Shown piece by piece: positions 29,183-39,583 of a stretch of DNA of 64,000 bases. This stretch comes from Advenella incenata (lineage in GTDB: Bacteria; Pseudomonadota; Gammaproteobacteria; Burkholderiales; Burkholderiaceae_B). The stretch covers positions 1,612,001 to 1,676,000 of the forward strand of contig NZ_SHKO01000001.1 in the NCBI RefSeq assembly GCF_004217095.1. The letters are read 5' to 3'. Made by a program: the position numbers and the translations under genes. Numbering within the stretch: position 1 is the stretch's first letter; each line of letters begins with the position of its first letter. A model generated the notes under the pieces. The model was not told the origin of the DNA. It saw only the letters and a program-made list of their open reading frames with translations, and did not search any database.

Positions 29183-29857
29183 TCAGGAATGTCTGGATTG
29201 AAGGTAAGATTTTAACAAGGGAACGGTGATGGATCGCTTTTCAGCAAGCGAATAGCGATCAAGAGCATCCAGCAGCGATGACAAGGCACTCATATCACGG
29301 GCGTAATAGTTGAACATCCAGTTGGTAACTTCTGCGCTAAGCGGGATGCCTTTGTCTGATGCCCGTTGCAGCAGCGCGCTGCGACGTTCATCGTCGGTCA
29401 GGGTTTCAAGGCGATAAACCAGGTCCCAGGCAAGGCGCGTGCGCAGATCTTCGCGTATTTCCAATTGGCGGGGGGCGCAAGGGCCGCTGGTCAGCAAGGT
29501 AAAAGCGTCAGGCGTATGCTGGCTGGTCTTCCACTGGTTGAACAGGCCGAACAGGGCTGCCGCCTGTGCTTCGGACAGGTTTTGCACATCGTCCACCGCG
29601 ATAATGCTGCCCGGCGCGATGGGTTCGCCCGGGTCCGGCAGGATATCGGTTGCTGTATTCAGGTAGAGACCGTGCTGGCGCGTGGCAGCGCGCAGCAAAT
29701 GGGTTTTGCCGCTGCCGTGTTCGCCCCAAAGATAGATGCTCTGGCCGGGTGCGACGCCAAGCAGACGGCTGACCGTTTCGCCATTGCCGCCCGTCACGAA
29801 ATTGTCGAAACGGGGAGGTACGACCGGCAGGACGTCCAGGATAAGTTGTTCTTTCAT
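29183..29857 (-). CDS. hda: DnaA regulatory inactivator Hda
   Basis: A DnaA-related AAA+ protein of 224 residues that, with the beta clamp, drives hydrolysis of ATP-DnaA and prevents over-initiation. The very N-terminal MKEQLILDV resembles the clamp-binding QL-L motif of Hda. Walker A is GEHGSGKTH (45-53), Walker B is IIAVDDVQ, and no DnaA DNA-binding domain IV is present. The start overlaps the upstream permease stop by four bases. Confidence 0.92.
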   Translation of the reverse strand: MKEQLILDVLPVVPPRFDNFVTGGNGETVSRLLGVAPGQSIYLWGEHGSGKTHLLRAATRQHGLYLNTATDILPDPGEPIAPGSIIAVDDVQNLSEAQAAALFGLFNQWKTSQHTPDAFTLLTSGPCAPRQLEIREDLRTRLAWDLVYRLETLTDDERRSALLQRASDKGIPLSAEVTNWMFNYYARDMSALSSLLDALDRYSLAEKRSITVPLLKSYLQSRHS

Positions 29858-30918
29858 GTCTTATAAAAATCACTGCGACGATACTGACCGTATACACGGC
29901 GGATCAGCACCGACAAGGCGGCGCTGATGGGCAGGGCCATCAGCACCCCGAAGAAACCGAAAATCTGTCCAAAGACAAACAGTGCAAAAATAATGACCAG
30001 TGGGTGCAGGCCGATACGCTCGCCCATGATTTTGGGTGTCAGCACCATGCCTTCCAGGATCTGCCCGAGTCCATACACGATGGCCACGGAAATCAGGCCA
30101 TAATAATTGTCAAACTGCAACAGCGCCGACAAAATAGCCAGCAACAAGCCGAAAGTGACTCCCAGATAGGGAATGAACACCAGCATCCCGGTCAATACCC
30201 CAATCGGAATGGCACTTTCGAACCCGGCCAGCGACAGGCCCATACTATAGTAGAAGGCCAGAATCAGCATAACCAGGATCTGCCCGCGCAAAAAGCTGGA
30301 CAACAGGCGATCAATATCGCGAAATACGCTAAGGGTACCATCCAGATAGCGTCGCGGTATGACTTCGCGGATCGACAGAATGAACTTGTCCCAGTCAAAC
30401 AGCAGATAAACCAGTACCACGGGCGTGATCAGTAGGTTCACAAAAAAGAAAATGACAGCCGATCCGCTGGATTTGGCATAGGTAATAATGGTTGTTGTCA
30501 GGCTGTCGGTACCGGTTATGGCATCCTGCAGCACTTCCCGGATTTTGAGGATATCAATTTCGGCCGATACGCCAAACAGCTGGTTCAGGCGGGGGGCCAG
30601 GTTGATATTGTACTGCGCAACCCAGCCGGGCAATTGCTCAATGGCCAGCCCGACTTCCTTGCGCACCAGCGGGATGACAATCAGCAGCACTCCCAGGATG
30701 ATGGCAAACAACAGGAAAAACATGATGCCGACGGCCAGCCAGCGAGGCAATTTGAGGGCGACAAGCATGTTGACGCCGGGCACGAGAATGTAGGCCAGCG
30801 CCATGCCAAGCATGAATGGAGTCAATACGGGAGACAGGACATACAGGACAACGAGTAGTACCAGGCCGACTCCTGACCAGAGAAGGGTCTGTTTCCGGCG
30901 CAAAATATATTCGTTCAT
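29854..30918 (-). CDS. AI-2E family transporter (PerM-like)
   Basis: A 354-residue polytopic inner-membrane protein with about eight hydrophobic segments and the family's GxxxPxLGVTFGLLLAILSALLQF and KIMGERIGLHPLVIIFALFVFGQIFGFFGVLMALP blocks. AI-2E/PerM proteins are assigned to solute efflux, but substrates vary. The ATG at 30916-30918 (MNEYILRRK) is chosen; AGGAAGG lies 12 bases before it. It is the first gene of the perM-hda-HAD-pcnB-folK run and diverges from purM, an arrangement shared with related genera. Confidence 0.85.
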   Translation of the reverse strand: MNEYILRRKQTLLWSGVGLVLLVVLYVLSPVLTPFMLGMALAYILVPGVNMLVALKLPRWLAVGIMFFLLFAIILGVLLIVIPLVRKEVGLAIEQLPGWVAQYNINLAPRLNQLFGVSAEIDILKIREVLQDAITGTDSLTTTIITYAKSSGSAVIFFFVNLLITPVVLVYLLFDWDKFILSIREVIPRRYLDGTLSVFRDIDRLLSSFLRGQILVMLILAFYYSMGLSLAGFESAIPIGVLTGMLVFIPYLGVTFGLLLAILSALLQFDNYYGLISVAIVYGLGQILEGMVLTPKIMGERIGLHPLVIIFALFVFGQIFGFFGVLMALPISAALSVLIRRVYGQYRRSDFYKT

Positions 30919-30978
30919 CGTAAAATAAGGCCTTCCTGTTCGATTAATTGACATTTTACATATTTAGGCAGCCTGCTC

Positions 30979-32028
30979 ATGACAAATTCAAACAAATCTT
31001 CCTTAACGTATCGCGATGCGGGGGTAGACATCGACGCCGGGGATGCGCTGGTTGACCGGATCAAGCCGCTGGCGGCCAAAACCATGCGCGAAGGCGTCAT
31101 GGCGGGCATCGGCGGTTTTGGGGCGTTGTTTGAAGTGCCGAAGAAATTTCGCGAGCCGGTGCTGGTTTCCGGAACCGACGGCGTTGGCACCAAACTGCGT
31201 CTGGCTTTTGAGTGGAACCGCCATAGTACCGTGGGCATAGATCTGGTGGCCATGAGTGTTAACGATATCCTGGTGCAGGGCGCAGAGCCGCTGTTTTTCC
31301 TGGATTATTTCGCTTGTGGAAAATTGTCGGTCGACACCGCTGCCCAGGTCGTGGGTGGCATTGCCAAAGGCTGCGAGTTGTCTGGCTGCGCCCTGATTGG
31401 TGGTGAAACGGCTGAAATGCCGGGCATGTACCCCGATGGCGAATATGACCTGGCCGGTTTTGCGGTTGGCGCGGTCGATAAATCTGCCATTATCGATGGC
31501 AAAAGCATTATAGAGGGTGATCGCATCCTGGGCCTGGCCTCAAGCGGCGCGCATTCAAATGGTTTTTCGCTCATCCGCAAGATTCTGGAGCGCGCCGGCG
31601 CCCGTCCAGACGATGATTTTCACGGTCAGCCACTGGTTGACGTGGTCATGGCGCCCACCCGCATCTATGTAAAGCAAGTGCTGGCAGCGCTGGCCCAACA
31701 TGGCACAGCGATCAAGGGCCTGGCACATATTACTGGCGGCGGGCTGCTTGACAACGTTCCGCGTATCTTGCAGGAAGGCCTGAGCGCACGTATGGAAAAG
31801 GCAGCCTGGACGTTGCCACCCCTGTTTCAGTGGCTGCAGCAGGAAGGACAGGTTGACGACACCGAAATGCATCGCGTATTCAATTGCGGTATCGGCATGG
31901 TTATCGTGGTTGCTGCCGATCAGGCCGCGGCCATCACGGCCACTTTGCAGGAACAGGGCGAAACCGTTTTCGATCTCGGACAAATCGTGCGCCAGGAAGA
32001 CGGCATGCCCCAGGCTGTGGTGGTCTGA
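30979..32028 (+). CDS. purM: Phosphoribosylformylglycinamidine cyclo-ligase
   Basis: AIR synthetase, step five of de novo purine synthesis. The 349-residue protein has the start [22 protein letters not shown], the glycine-rich [14 protein letters not shown], and the core [18 protein letters not shown], all diagnostic. [17 protein letters not shown] and [16 protein letters not shown] follow. It diverges from the AI-2E transporter and converges on miaA. Confidence 0.96.
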   Translation: MTNSNKSSLTYRDAGVDIDAGDALVDRIKPLAAKTMREGVMAGIGGFGALFEVPKKFREPVLVSGTDGVGTKLRLAFEWNRHSTVGIDLVAMSVNDILVQGAEPLFFLDYFACGKLSVDTAAQVVGGIAKGCELSGCALIGGETAEMPGMYPDGEYDLAGFAVGAVDKSAIIDGKSIIEGDRILGLASSGAHSNGFSLIRKILERAGARPDDDFHGQPLVDVVMAPTRIYVKQVLAALAQHGTAIKGLAHITGGGLLDNVPRILQEGLSARMEKAAWTLPPLFQWLQQEGQVDDTEMHRVFNCGIGMVIVVAADQAAAITATLQEQGETVFDLGQIVRQEDGMPQAVVV

Positions 32029-32036
32029 CGCGTTAC

Positions 32037-32055
32037 GGGCCGGCTGTGCCGGCCC
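32037..32055. terminator. GC-rich hairpin between convergent purM and miaA
   Basis: GGGCCGGC and GCCGGCCC flank the three-base loop TGT, a perfect 8-bp GC stem. It lies 8 bases after the purM stop and 29 bases from the miaA stop. It lacks a T-run, so it may act as a weak bidirectional terminator or a 3'-end protector. Confidence 0.5.
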
Positions 32056-32083
32056 GGTGGACGCTTAGCTTGGCGGGTTGGGT

Positions 32084-33016
32084 TTAGTGCGGCATGACCG
32101 TGGCCGCGGCGTCGATGACGCGGCTGGCGACGTCTGCCTGCAGGCAATCGATGACCTGACGGTCCGGCATGCTGCGCAACCACGTAAGCTGCCGCTTGGC
32201 AAGCTGCCTGGTCGCGGCAATGGCTTTTTCCCGCGCGTGCTGCAGGCTGTCCTGGCCGGCAAGATGTTGCCAGATCTGGCGATAGCCGACGCAGCGTATC
32301 GCGGGCAAATTCTCGTGCAGATCCCCCCGGCGCCACAGCTGTTCCACTTCCCCCACCAGCCCCAGCTCTAGCATCTGGTCAAAACGCAAGGCAATGCGAT
32401 CGTGCAACTGCAGGCGCTCCGAAGGCTCCAGGCTCACCATGTGAAAGGTATCGGTACCGGTGCGTTCGCCTTCAGCCGCTATCAGTGACGAATACGGTTG
32501 GCCGGTAATCAGGCAAACTTCAAGCATGCGCTGGATTCGCTGTCGGTCATTGGGGGCAAGCCGGGCCGCCGTGACCGGATCATGGCGCTGCAACAGCGCA
32601 TGAACATGCGGCCAACCATGCTGTTTTGCCATTTGCTCAATATCGGCGCGGATCACCGGGTCTGCCTGCGGCAATGCATGCAAGCCCTGGCGCAGCGCAT
32701 TGAAGTACATCATGGTGCCGCCAGCCAGTACGGGTATGCGGCCACGAGCGCGTATTTGATCGATCAGCAACTGGGTATCCTGCACAAACTGCGCAGCACT
32801 ATACGATTCTGTCGGATCCCGGATATCCAGCAGATGCTGGGGTGTTGAGGCCTGCTCCTGCAGCGTGGGCTTGGCAGTGCCAATATCCATGCCGGTATAA
32901 ATGGTGGCTGAATCGACATTGATGATTTCGATTGGCCAGCGCCGGGCCAATGCCAGCACACTGGCGCTTTTGCCCGACGCGGTAGGGCCAGCCAGGCAGA
33001 ATACCGGCTGCGTCAC
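32084..33016 (-). CDS. miaA: tRNA dimethylallyltransferase
   Basis: Adds a dimethylallyl group to A37 of tRNAs reading UNN codons. The 310-residue protein begins [18 protein letters not shown] (P-loop 9-16) and has [19 protein letters not shown] and [13 protein letters not shown] chose the GTG at 33014-33016: it overlaps the mutL stop as GTGA and gives the usual family N-terminus and length (E. coli 316). An ATG at 33058 would add 14 unconserved residues inside mutL. Confidence 0.93.
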   Translation of the reverse strand: MTQPVFCLAGPTASGKSASVLALARRWPIEIINVDSATIYTGMDIGTAKPTLQEQASTPQHLLDIRDPTESYSAAQFVQDTQLLIDQIRARGRIPVLAGGTMMYFNALRQGLHALPQADPVIRADIEQMAKQHGWPHVHALLQRHDPVTAARLAPNDRQRIQRMLEVCLITGQPYSSLIAAEGERTGTDTFHMVSLEPSERLQLHDRIALRFDQMLELGLVGEVEQLWRRGDLHENLPAIRCVGYRQIWQHLAGQDSLQHAREKAIAATRQLAKRQLTWLRSMPDRQVIDCLQADVASRVIDAAATVMPH

Positions 33017-34953
33017 TGGCCGCGCATGAACAGACGATCCAGGTCGTTCATGCTCCATTGAAACCAGGTCGGGCGGCCGTGATTGCACTGGTTGGCTCGC
33101 TCCGTATGCTCCATCTGGCGCAACAAGGCGTTCATTTCCTCAAGAGTCAGGCGGCGATTGGCGCGCACCGAACCGTGGCAGGCCATGGTCGAGAGCAGTT
33201 CATTGCGCTGACCGGTAAGCTGTTCGGAGTGACCCACCATCTCCAGCTCCTTCAGGACATTGAGAACCAGCGCCTCAATGTCGCCGCCAGCCAGCAGGCT
33301 GGGTACCGAACGCACGGCCAGCGACTGCGGGCCGGTGGCGCTGACGGTCAGGCCGAGCGTGGCCAACTGTTCCTTATGGCTTTCCATCACGGCAATATCG
33401 CGCTCGGAGCAATGAATCACATACGGAACCAGCAGTTCCTGCTGAGGCAACGCCTGCTGATCGAGCAGTGTTTTCAGGCGTTCATAGACAACGCGCTCGT
33501 GAGCGGCGTGCATATCGACCAAAATCAGCCCCCGGGCATTCTGGGCCAGAATATAGATGCCATGAAGTTGCCCCAGCGCCATGCCCAGCGGATAGGGGTC
33601 GGCCTGATCACCGGTGTCGGGCAGGCCGATGCCGGCATTGGCCATACCATTGACTGCTGGCTTAAAGACGCTTGCCGTCCCGGGCATGGCCAGGCTGTGT
33701 TGTGGTTCGCCCAGATGCGGCGAGGTCGATTCCAGCGGCGAGTAGAACTGTTTCCAGTGTTCCGTCGATTGCGGTGATGCGCTGTGTAAATGCAGGGAGG
33801 ATTGATAGCCCGGAGTAATCCGGATTGCTTCACGGGTATGTGCGCCGTCGGTTGTCATGTCGCTGGCGCGATCGCTATCTGAATTCTGTATATAGGCGGT
33901 CTGTCCGGTGGGTTCCAGGCCGGCTGGCATCCTGGCAGGCAGGGCATTGGCTGCAGCCGCTTCGCCACCAACACCAGCCAGGGCCTGGGTGAGTACTTGT
34001 CCCACAAAGCGGTGAATGGCACCGCTGTCCCGAAAGCGCACTTCATGCTTGGCCGGATGTACGTTCACATCCACCGCGGTGGGGTCTATATCCAGGAACA
34101 GCACATAGGCCGGTTGCCGATCGCCATGCAGGACATCGGCATAGGCCGTGCGTACGGCGTGTGTAACGGTGCGATCCCGTACAAAGCGACCATTCACATA
34201 TAGATACTGACGATCGGCGCGGGCACGCGCAGCGTTGGGCAGCGTGATCAGGCCTCGCAAGCCGGCAGCGGGCAATTGGGCGTCTACGGGCAGCCCAGCT
34301 TGGGTAAATTCATTGCCCAGCACATCGCGGATGCGTTGCAATAAATCTACCGGCATCCACTGTTTGTAGGCTTTACCATTATGAAACAGGCGAAAGGCGA
34401 TGGCCGGGTTGGCCAAGGCAATGCGCTCGGCGACAGTCAGGCAGTGGCCCAGTTCGGTTGGTTCCGATTTCAGAAATTTGCGGCGGGCCGGCACAGCGTC
34501 AAAAAGCTGGCGCACGTCAATGGTGGTTCCTGTGCTGCCAGCCGCCGGGCTGATCTGCAGCGCGGTCCCATCAATCTGCCATGCATGCTCGTCGCTTTCA
34601 GTGCGGGATGTGAGGGTCAGGCGAGCCACCGAGGCAATAGAGGCCAGGGCTTCACCACGAAACCCCATGGAACTGACCGATTCCAGGTCTCCCAGACTGT
34701 TGATCTTGCTGGTTGCGTGGCGGGTCAGCGCAAGCGCCAGTTCTTCCCGGGGAATGCCATGGCCGTCATCGGTAATGCAAATGCGGCGAATGCCGCCGCC
34801 GTCAAGCCTGATTTCAATGCTGCGGGCGCCGGCATCCAGTGCATTTTCCAGTAGTTCCTTGAGAACAGAGGCCGGGCGTTCAATAACCTCGCCGGCCGCG
34901 ATCTGGCTGATCAGCGTGTCGGGCAGGGGAGCAATATGGCGGCGGTCGGACAT
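33013..34953 (-). CDS. mutL: DNA mismatch repair protein MutL
   Basis: A GHKL ATPase of 646 residues that links MutS mismatch recognition to strand processing. The N-terminal ATPase has [45 protein letters not shown] and [12 protein letters not shown] variable linker (about 330-460) leads to the C-terminal dimerisation domain. The metal-binding endonuclease motif DQHAAHERI/DxHAxxERxxYE is seen as [12 protein letters not shown], with D replacing the usual Q position partner, so endonuclease activity is uncertain. ATG 34951-34953 ([11 protein letters not shown]) is used; upstream there is only a TTG. Confidence 0.95.
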   Translation of the reverse strand: MSDRRHIAPLPDTLISQIAAGEVIERPASVLKELLENALDAGARSIEIRLDGGGIRRICITDDGHGIPREELALALTRHATSKINSLGDLESVSSMGFRGEALASIASVARLTLTSRTESDEHAWQIDGTALQISPAAGSTGTTIDVRQLFDAVPARRKFLKSEPTELGHCLTVAERIALANPAIAFRLFHNGKAYKQWMPVDLLQRIRDVLGNEFTQAGLPVDAQLPAAGLRGLITLPNAARARADRQYLYVNGRFVRDRTVTHAVRTAYADVLHGDRQPAYVLFLDIDPTAVDVNVHPAKHEVRFRDSGAIHRFVGQVLTQALAGVGGEAAAANALPARMPAGLEPTGQTAYIQNSDSDRASDMTTDGAHTREAIRITPGYQSSLHLHSASPQSTEHWKQFYSPLESTSPHLGEPQHSLAMPGTASVFKPAVNGMANAGIGLPDTGDQADPYPLGMALGQLHGIYILAQNARGLILVDMHAAHERVVYERLKTLLDQQALPQQELLVPYVIHCSERDIAVMESHKEQLATLGLTVSATGPQSLAVRSVPSLLAGGDIEALVLNVLKELEMVGHSEQLTGQRNELLSTMACHGSVRANRRLTLEEMNALLRQMEHTERANQCNHGRPTWFQWSMNDLDRLFMRGQ

Positions 34954-35062
34954 GGGGGCAGCGTAAAGAGAGAAGGGCAATTTTTCATTTTAACGTGTTT
35001 GACGATTGCCGTACACGCAAGTCGGGCCATGGCAGATCAGTTGCCCGGCGATGCTGCAAATA

Positions 35063-35090
35063 ATAACGCCTCCGAATACGAAGGCGTTAT
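35063..35090 (-). terminator. Probable terminator after amiC
   Basis: ATAACGCCT and AGGCGTTAT pair as a 9-bp stem with a 10-base loop about 55 bases downstream of the amiC stop. On the minus strand a T-rich but interrupted tract (TTATTATTTG) follows. mutL lies downstream on the same strand, so it may only reduce readthrough. Confidence 0.5.
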
Positions 35091-35143
35091 GTGGGCAAAG
35101 GCCTGTCGGCTGTCCCGAAGAGCCAAAAGGGGATCAGTAGGGA

Positions 35144-36475
35144 TTAGCCGACTCTTGCCAGTGGTGGATTGGTGGAGAAATAATCGTTGACGCCGGAGAA
35201 AATGGCCCTGGCAATCTGGCGCTGGTTGGCCGGACTACGCAGGAAATTTTCCTCTTGCGGGTTACTGATAAAAGCCGTCTCCACCAGAATGGACGGAATA
35301 TCCGGCGCCTTGAGCACGGCAAACCCTGCCTGTTCCACCTTGCGACTGTGAATGCCATTGATTTGCGCCAGCGAACCCAGTACGCGGTGCCCGATTTTCA
35401 GGGAGTCATTGATTTGCGCGGTGGTGGACATGTCCAGCAGCACACTGGCTGTCTGGCGATCATGCGCACCGATATCCAGTCCGCCAATCAGATCGGAGGC
35501 ATTTTCTTTTTTGGCCAGCCAGCGGGCGGCGGCACTGGACGCGCCATTGCGGGACAAAGCAAAAACCGAGGTGCCGCGTGCCGAGCGGTTGGTGAACGCA
35601 TCGGCGTGAATCGAGATGAACAGGTCAGCCTTGACCCGACGGGCTTTTTGCACCCGCACATGCAGCGGCACGAAAAAATCTGACTCGCGCGTCATGTAGG
35701 CCCGCATATTGGGCTGTGAATTGATGACATCGCGCAACTGACGTCCGATGGCCAGGACGATATCTTTTTCGCGTGTCCCGCGCATGCCGATAGCGCCGGG
35801 GTCCTCGCCACCATGGCCAGGGTCAATGGCCACCAGTATGGGGCGATTGGGATTGGCGCGTGAAGGCTGGCGACCGGCCGTGGCAGGGTTGACCTGGCCA
35901 CTGACCGAAGGCACCGGCGCGTTGCTGTTATTCTGGGCCAGATTGTCCAGTACCTGTGCCAACGGGTCATTTTCCAGATCCCTGGCCAGTGCCAGAATCG
36001 GATCCTTGGCAATTTTGGGATACAGATCCAGTACAAGCCGATACTGATAGTCGCCTACCGGTTTCAGTGTGAACACCTGCGGGGCAATGTCCTGTTTCAG
36101 GTCAAATACCAAGCGCACGACATCGGCGCGGTTCTGTGCCACACGCACCGCAGCAATATAGGGGTCGTTGGGACGGATTTTGGAAATCAGCGAATTGAGC
36201 GCCTGGCTGATGGTCAGGCCCTGAATATCCACCACCAGTCGATTGGGATTGCCCAGCATGAAGTGCTCGGCCCGCAGTGGCGAGTTCAGTTCCAGCGTGA
36301 CCCGGGTATATTCGTCGGCAGGCCAGGTACGTACGGCCAGAATCTGTCCGCCGGAAGCAGCAGCGACCTTGGAGACGACGGGAAGGGACAGCAGTGTGGC
36401 TGACGCACCCAGAATGCGCCGACGGGTTATTGGTCGCCTGTTGGCATTTTCCTGTGAATGAGCTTTGTTATCCAT
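35144..36475 (-). CDS. amiC: N-acetylmuramoyl-L-alanine amidase (AmiC type, Tat-exported)
   Basis: A periplasmic zinc amidase that cuts the peptide from glycan at the division septum. The 443-residue protein starts with a twin-arginine signal (RRPITRRRILGAS, about residues 13-25), then a septum-targeting AMIN domain (about 45-150) and an Amidase_3 domain. The latter shows AIDPGHGGEDPGAIG, a second zinc His in ISIHADAF, and the catalytic Glu in ILVETAFISNP. The Tat signal forces this start, although it overlaps tsaE by 49 bases. The order tsaE-amiC-mutL-miaA is conserved in relatives. Confidence 0.94.
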   Translation of the reverse strand: MDNKAHSQENANRRPITRRRILGASATLLSLPVVSKVAAASGGQILAVRTWPADEYTRVTLELNSPLRAEHFMLGNPNRLVVDIQGLTISQALNSLISKIRPNDPYIAAVRVAQNRADVVRLVFDLKQDIAPQVFTLKPVGDYQYRLVLDLYPKIAKDPILALARDLENDPLAQVLDNLAQNNSNAPVPSVSGQVNPATAGRQPSRANPNRPILVAIDPGHGGEDPGAIGMRGTREKDIVLAIGRQLRDVINSQPNMRAYMTRESDFFVPLHVRVQKARRVKADLFISIHADAFTNRSARGTSVFALSRNGASSAAARWLAKKENASDLIGGLDIGAHDRQTASVLLDMSTTAQINDSLKIGHRVLGSLAQINGIHSRKVEQAGFAVLKAPDIPSILVETAFISNPQEENFLRSPANQRQIARAIFSGVNDYFSTNPPLARVG

Positions 36476-36987
36476 GTCTTGCCCTTTTCCGAAAAAGCAT
36501 TAAATTGTGCCGTTCTTCCAGCCGATTCGTATATCAGGTACAGCTCAAGATCGGGTGTTGGCAACCCGGGTCCTGCTTTATCTGCCCACTCTATAAATAC
36601 AATTGCGTCTTCACCTAGATTCTCACGAAAACCGGCTTCATGCCATTCTTCGGTATCGGTAAATCTATAAAAATCAAAGTGATACAAGTATAAACTAGAA
36701 ACTTTATAGGTTTCAAGCAAAGTGTAGGTAGGGCTCTTAATTCGTCCCTTGACACCCATGGCTCTCAGAAAATGCCGAACAAAGGTTGTTTTGCCAGCGC
36801 CCAGGTCGCCTCTCAGATACACTTTTGCGCCTTTTCCTGTGCCCGGTGTTTTTTCGTAACTATTTGAAAAATAATGAGAAAGAATGTCTGAAAGGGACTG
36901 TGCCAGGTGCTCGGTGGCCGCTTCATCGGCCAGATAAAGTGAGGTGCTTGCCAGAGGCTCAAGAGGGGATATTTGCAAGTTTGACAT
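36427..36987 (-). CDS. tsaE: tRNA threonylcarbamoyladenosine biosynthesis ATPase TsaE
   Basis: The P-loop ATPase of the t6A37 tRNA-modification complex. The 186-residue protein has LRGDLGAGKTTFVRHFLRA (Walker A near 58-66), SPTYTLLETY, HFDFYRF and the Walker-B-like FIEWADKAG. Bases in this gene look more AT-rich than in its neighbours, especially 36480-36760. The C-terminal 16 codons overlap the amiC N-terminal Tat region in another frame. Confidence 0.93.
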   Translation of the reverse strand: MSNLQISPLEPLASTSLYLADEAATEHLAQSLSDILSHYFSNSYEKTPGTGKGAKVYLRGDLGAGKTTFVRHFLRAMGVKGRIKSPTYTLLETYKVSSLYLYHFDFYRFTDTEEWHEAGFRENLGEDAIVFIEWADKAGPGLPTPDLELYLIYESAGRTAQFNAFSEKGKTWITKLIHRKMPTGDQ

Positions 36988-37085
36988 GGCTATTGGGCCG
37001 TTCCGGGAAAAGAAACATAATGTAAATTATAAGAAATCCACCGGAACTACCTAAAATTAAATGGAAATTAGTTGACGATCCGTGG

Positions 37086-37991
37086 CTAATTTACCAATTT
37101 TTGCCCGATGAACAGCCAGAAGGGAATCGTGATGACGGAAAACACCGTTCCGATGGAAATGGCGGTCGCGACACAGCGCCCGTCGCCGCCCATGCGGGCA
37201 GCCAGAATATAGGCGGCCGAGGCGGGCGGTAATGCGGCAAACAGAACAAGAATATGGGTCTCCAGCGGGGACAGCGCCAGCATGAACGCCAGTATCAGCG
37301 CAAATACAGGCATGGCCAGCAGCCGAATGCCCAGAATCCAGGAAATGACGGCGCGATCCTGGTTCCCACCTGCCAGAGACAGACTGGCGCCCACGCACAA
37401 CAGCCCCAGCGGGATGGCGCTATTGCCCAATTTGGATAAGGTCATGTTCACTGTGTTTTCGAGCCCGATACCCGAAAAATTCAGCAATAGACCAGCCACC
37501 GTAGCCAGAACCAATGGGTTTTTCAAAATTTCCAGCCAGACGTTCGATCCCTGAAAGCGGGCCAGCGACTTTACAGCCAGTACATTGGCAATCGGCACCG
37601 AAAACCCCACCAGTACCGCCATAATGGCCTGCCCTTCACTGCCGGCCAGCGCCGCCGCCAGTGAAAATCCGATATACGTGTTGAAGCGATAGGCGCATTG
37701 AGCCAGCGAAGCCAGTGCGATCGGGCGCGGCTTGAGCAAGGGGCGGGCCAGCCACGCGGCCAGGTAGCCGGCAAGACACAGCAGGATCGACACGGCAAGC
37801 AGACGGCCGGCGGAGCTGGCGGAAATGGGCGTGAAGGCGATAGACTGAACCAGCAGGGCCGGAAACAGGATGTAGTAGACGAGCTTTTCGGTGTTGGTGA
37901 AAAATTCGCGGGAGAACTTCAGTTTGTGAAGCAGGACCCAGCCCAGCGCGACAATGAGACAGTCTGGGATGACGAGCAGGGCAATATGCAT
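37086..37991 (-). CDS. AEC family transporter (auxin efflux carrier superfamily)
   Basis: A 301-residue membrane protein of about ten hydrophobic segments. It has the family strings FTNTEKLVYYILFPALLVQSI near the start and a conserved LGNSAIPLGLLCVGASL at the start of the second half. Bacterial AEC members export organic acids or other anions; the substrate is unknown here. It diverges from xerD. No regulator is adjacent. Confidence 0.85.
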   Translation of the reverse strand: MHIALLVIPDCLIVALGWVLLHKLKFSREFFTNTEKLVYYILFPALLVQSIAFTPISASSAGRLLAVSILLCLAGYLAAWLARPLLKPRPIALASLAQCAYRFNTYIGFSLAAALAGSEGQAIMAVLVGFSVPIANVLAVKSLARFQGSNVWLEILKNPLVLATVAGLLLNFSGIGLENTVNMTLSKLGNSAIPLGLLCVGASLSLAGGNQDRAVISWILGIRLLAMPVFALILAFMLALSPLETHILVLFAALPPASAAYILAARMGGDGRCVATAISIGTVFSVITIPFWLFIGQKLVN

Positions 37992-38095
37992 AGGAAAATC
38001 GTATTTGGATAGGCAGAATTTAGGCTAGAATCAAATCATAGTTCAGAAAGCCGCGGCGGTTTGCCATTATCATTTTTTGTTGTGAATAAATAACC

Positions 38096-39013
38096 ATGCC
38101 AGATCAGCCAGTCACGCCTGCCCACCAGCATGCCATTGATCCATTTATTGACGCCTTGTGGCTGGAAGACGGATTGTCGCAGAACACGCTTGCGGCCTAT
38201 CGACAGGATCTCAAGGGGCTGGCCGATTTTCTGGCTAAGCGAAAGCCGCCCAAAACCCTGCTGGAGACCACCAAGGATGATATCGAAGCCTGGTTTGCCG
38301 CCAGACATGCCCACAGCAAGGCCACCACGGCCAATCGCCGACTGGCTACACTCAAACGATATTTTGCCTGGGCCATCCGTACTCATCAGATCAGTGAAGA
38401 TCCATGCCTGACCCTGCATTCGGCCCGCCAGCCGACACGGTTTCCCAAAACCATGAGCGAGCAGCAGGTGGACCAGTTGCTGGAGGCACCCAACACCCGG
38501 GATCCGCTGGGGTTGCGAGACCGCGCCATGCTTGAGACCCTGTACGCGTCGGGCCTGCGGGTCACCGAGCTGGTCAGTCTGAAGGTGCTGCATTTGAGCC
38601 TGAACGAGAACGTCGTACGGGTGGTCATGGGCAAGGGCGGAAAGGATCGCCTGGTTCCGGTAGGTGCGCAGGCGGCCTACTGGCTGGAACGATATCTGAA
38701 AGAGGCGCGTCCCGATTTGCTGGGACGGCGTCAGTCCGACGATTTGTTTCTGACTCGTCGCGCCACCGGCATGACGCGCCAGGCGTTCTGGCAACTGATC
38801 AAAAAATATGCCCTGCAGGCAGACATTCATACGCCGCTGTCGCCACATACTCTGCGGCACGCTTTTGCCACGCATCTGCTCAATCACGGCGCAGATCTGC
38901 GTGTTGTGCAATTGCTGCTGGGGCATGCCGATATTTCCACTACCCAGATCTATACCCACGTGGCGCGCGAGCGGCTCAAGCAGTTGCACGCGCAACATCA
39001 TCCTCGGGCATAA
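38096..39013 (+). CDS. xerD: Site-specific tyrosine recombinase XerD
   Basis: Resolves chromosome dimers at dif with XerC and FtsK. The 305-residue protein has an N-terminal SAM-like core-binding domain (about 10-110) and a catalytic domain with R155, K180, H251, R254, H277 and the nucleophile Y286. The C-terminal tail (RERLKQLHAQHHPRA) is the XerD-type helix that contacts the partner. It is a host gene rather than a phage integrase: no att-like repeats or phage genes lie nearby. Confidence 0.93.
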   Translation: MPDQPVTPAHQHAIDPFIDALWLEDGLSQNTLAAYRQDLKGLADFLAKRKPPKTLLETTKDDIEAWFAARHAHSKATTANRRLATLKRYFAWAIRTHQISEDPCLTLHSARQPTRFPKTMSEQQVDQLLEAPNTRDPLGLRDRAMLETLYASGLRVTELVSLKVLHLSLNENVVRVVMGKGGKDRLVPVGAQAAYWLERYLKEARPDLLGRRQSDDLFLTRRATGMTRQAFWQLIKKYALQADIHTPLSPHTLRHAFATHLLNHGADLRVVQLLLGHADISTTQIYTHVARERLKQLHAQHHPRA

Positions 39014-39082
39014 GGCGCGGCTTGGGCAGTTGCAGTAGAATACCCGATTCCATCAACAACAAAATACGTCAGTGAACCGGAT

Positions 39083-39583
39083 ATGGCTGCCAGCAAACAC
39101 GTATCGGAAACGCCTGCCACCCAAATGTTGAAAAAACATAAAGTGGCCTATACCGAACACATTTATGATTATATTGAGCACGGCGGCACCGCAGAGGCGG
39201 CACGGCAACTGGGTATTGATTCGCATGCCGTGGTCAAAACGCTCATCCTGGAAGATGAACACGCCAAGCCGCACGTGATGCTGATGCACGGCGATTGCGA
39301 AGTGTCGATGAAAAACCTGGCGCGCCAGGCCAGCGTCAAAAAAATGCAGCCGTGCCAGGCAGCAGTGGCCCCCAGGCATTCTGGATACCAGATCGGCGGC
39401 ACCTCGCCTTTCGGAACCCGCAAGCGAATGCCGGTGTGGGTGGAACAAAGTGTGCTGGATTTGCCGCAGATCTATATCAATGGCGGGCGACGCGGCTATT
39501 TGCTGGGAGTTGACCCGCAGGTGCTAGTGACGCTATTGCAGGCAAACTCAGTGAACGTCGCCAACGACGGGCGCGGCGCCTGA
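39083..39583 (+). CDS. ybaK: Cys-tRNA(Pro)/Cys-tRNA(Cys) deacylase YbaK
   Basis: Hydrolyses mischarged Cys-tRNA(Pro). The 166-residue protein has the family strings AVVKTLILED and GYQIGGTSPFGTRKRMPVWVEQS. The conserved lysine-bearing stretch and GGRRGYLLGVDP near the end support the YbaK/EbsC group over ProX. It is 69 bases downstream of xerD and read the same way, so it may be co-transcribed. Confidence 0.93.
   Translation: MAASKHVSETPATQMLKKHKVAYTEHIYDYIEHGGTAEAARQLGIDSHAVVKTLILEDEHAKPHVMLMHGDCEVSMKNLARQASVKKMQPCQAAVAPRHSGYQIGGTSPFGTRKRMPVWVEQSVLDLPQIYINGGRRGYLLGVDPQVLVTLLQANSVNVANDGRGA

Noticed and set aside
38096-39013. XerD as a phage or island integrase
   Set aside because: Length, C-terminal tail and core neighbours fit the host recombinase; no att repeats or phage genes seen.
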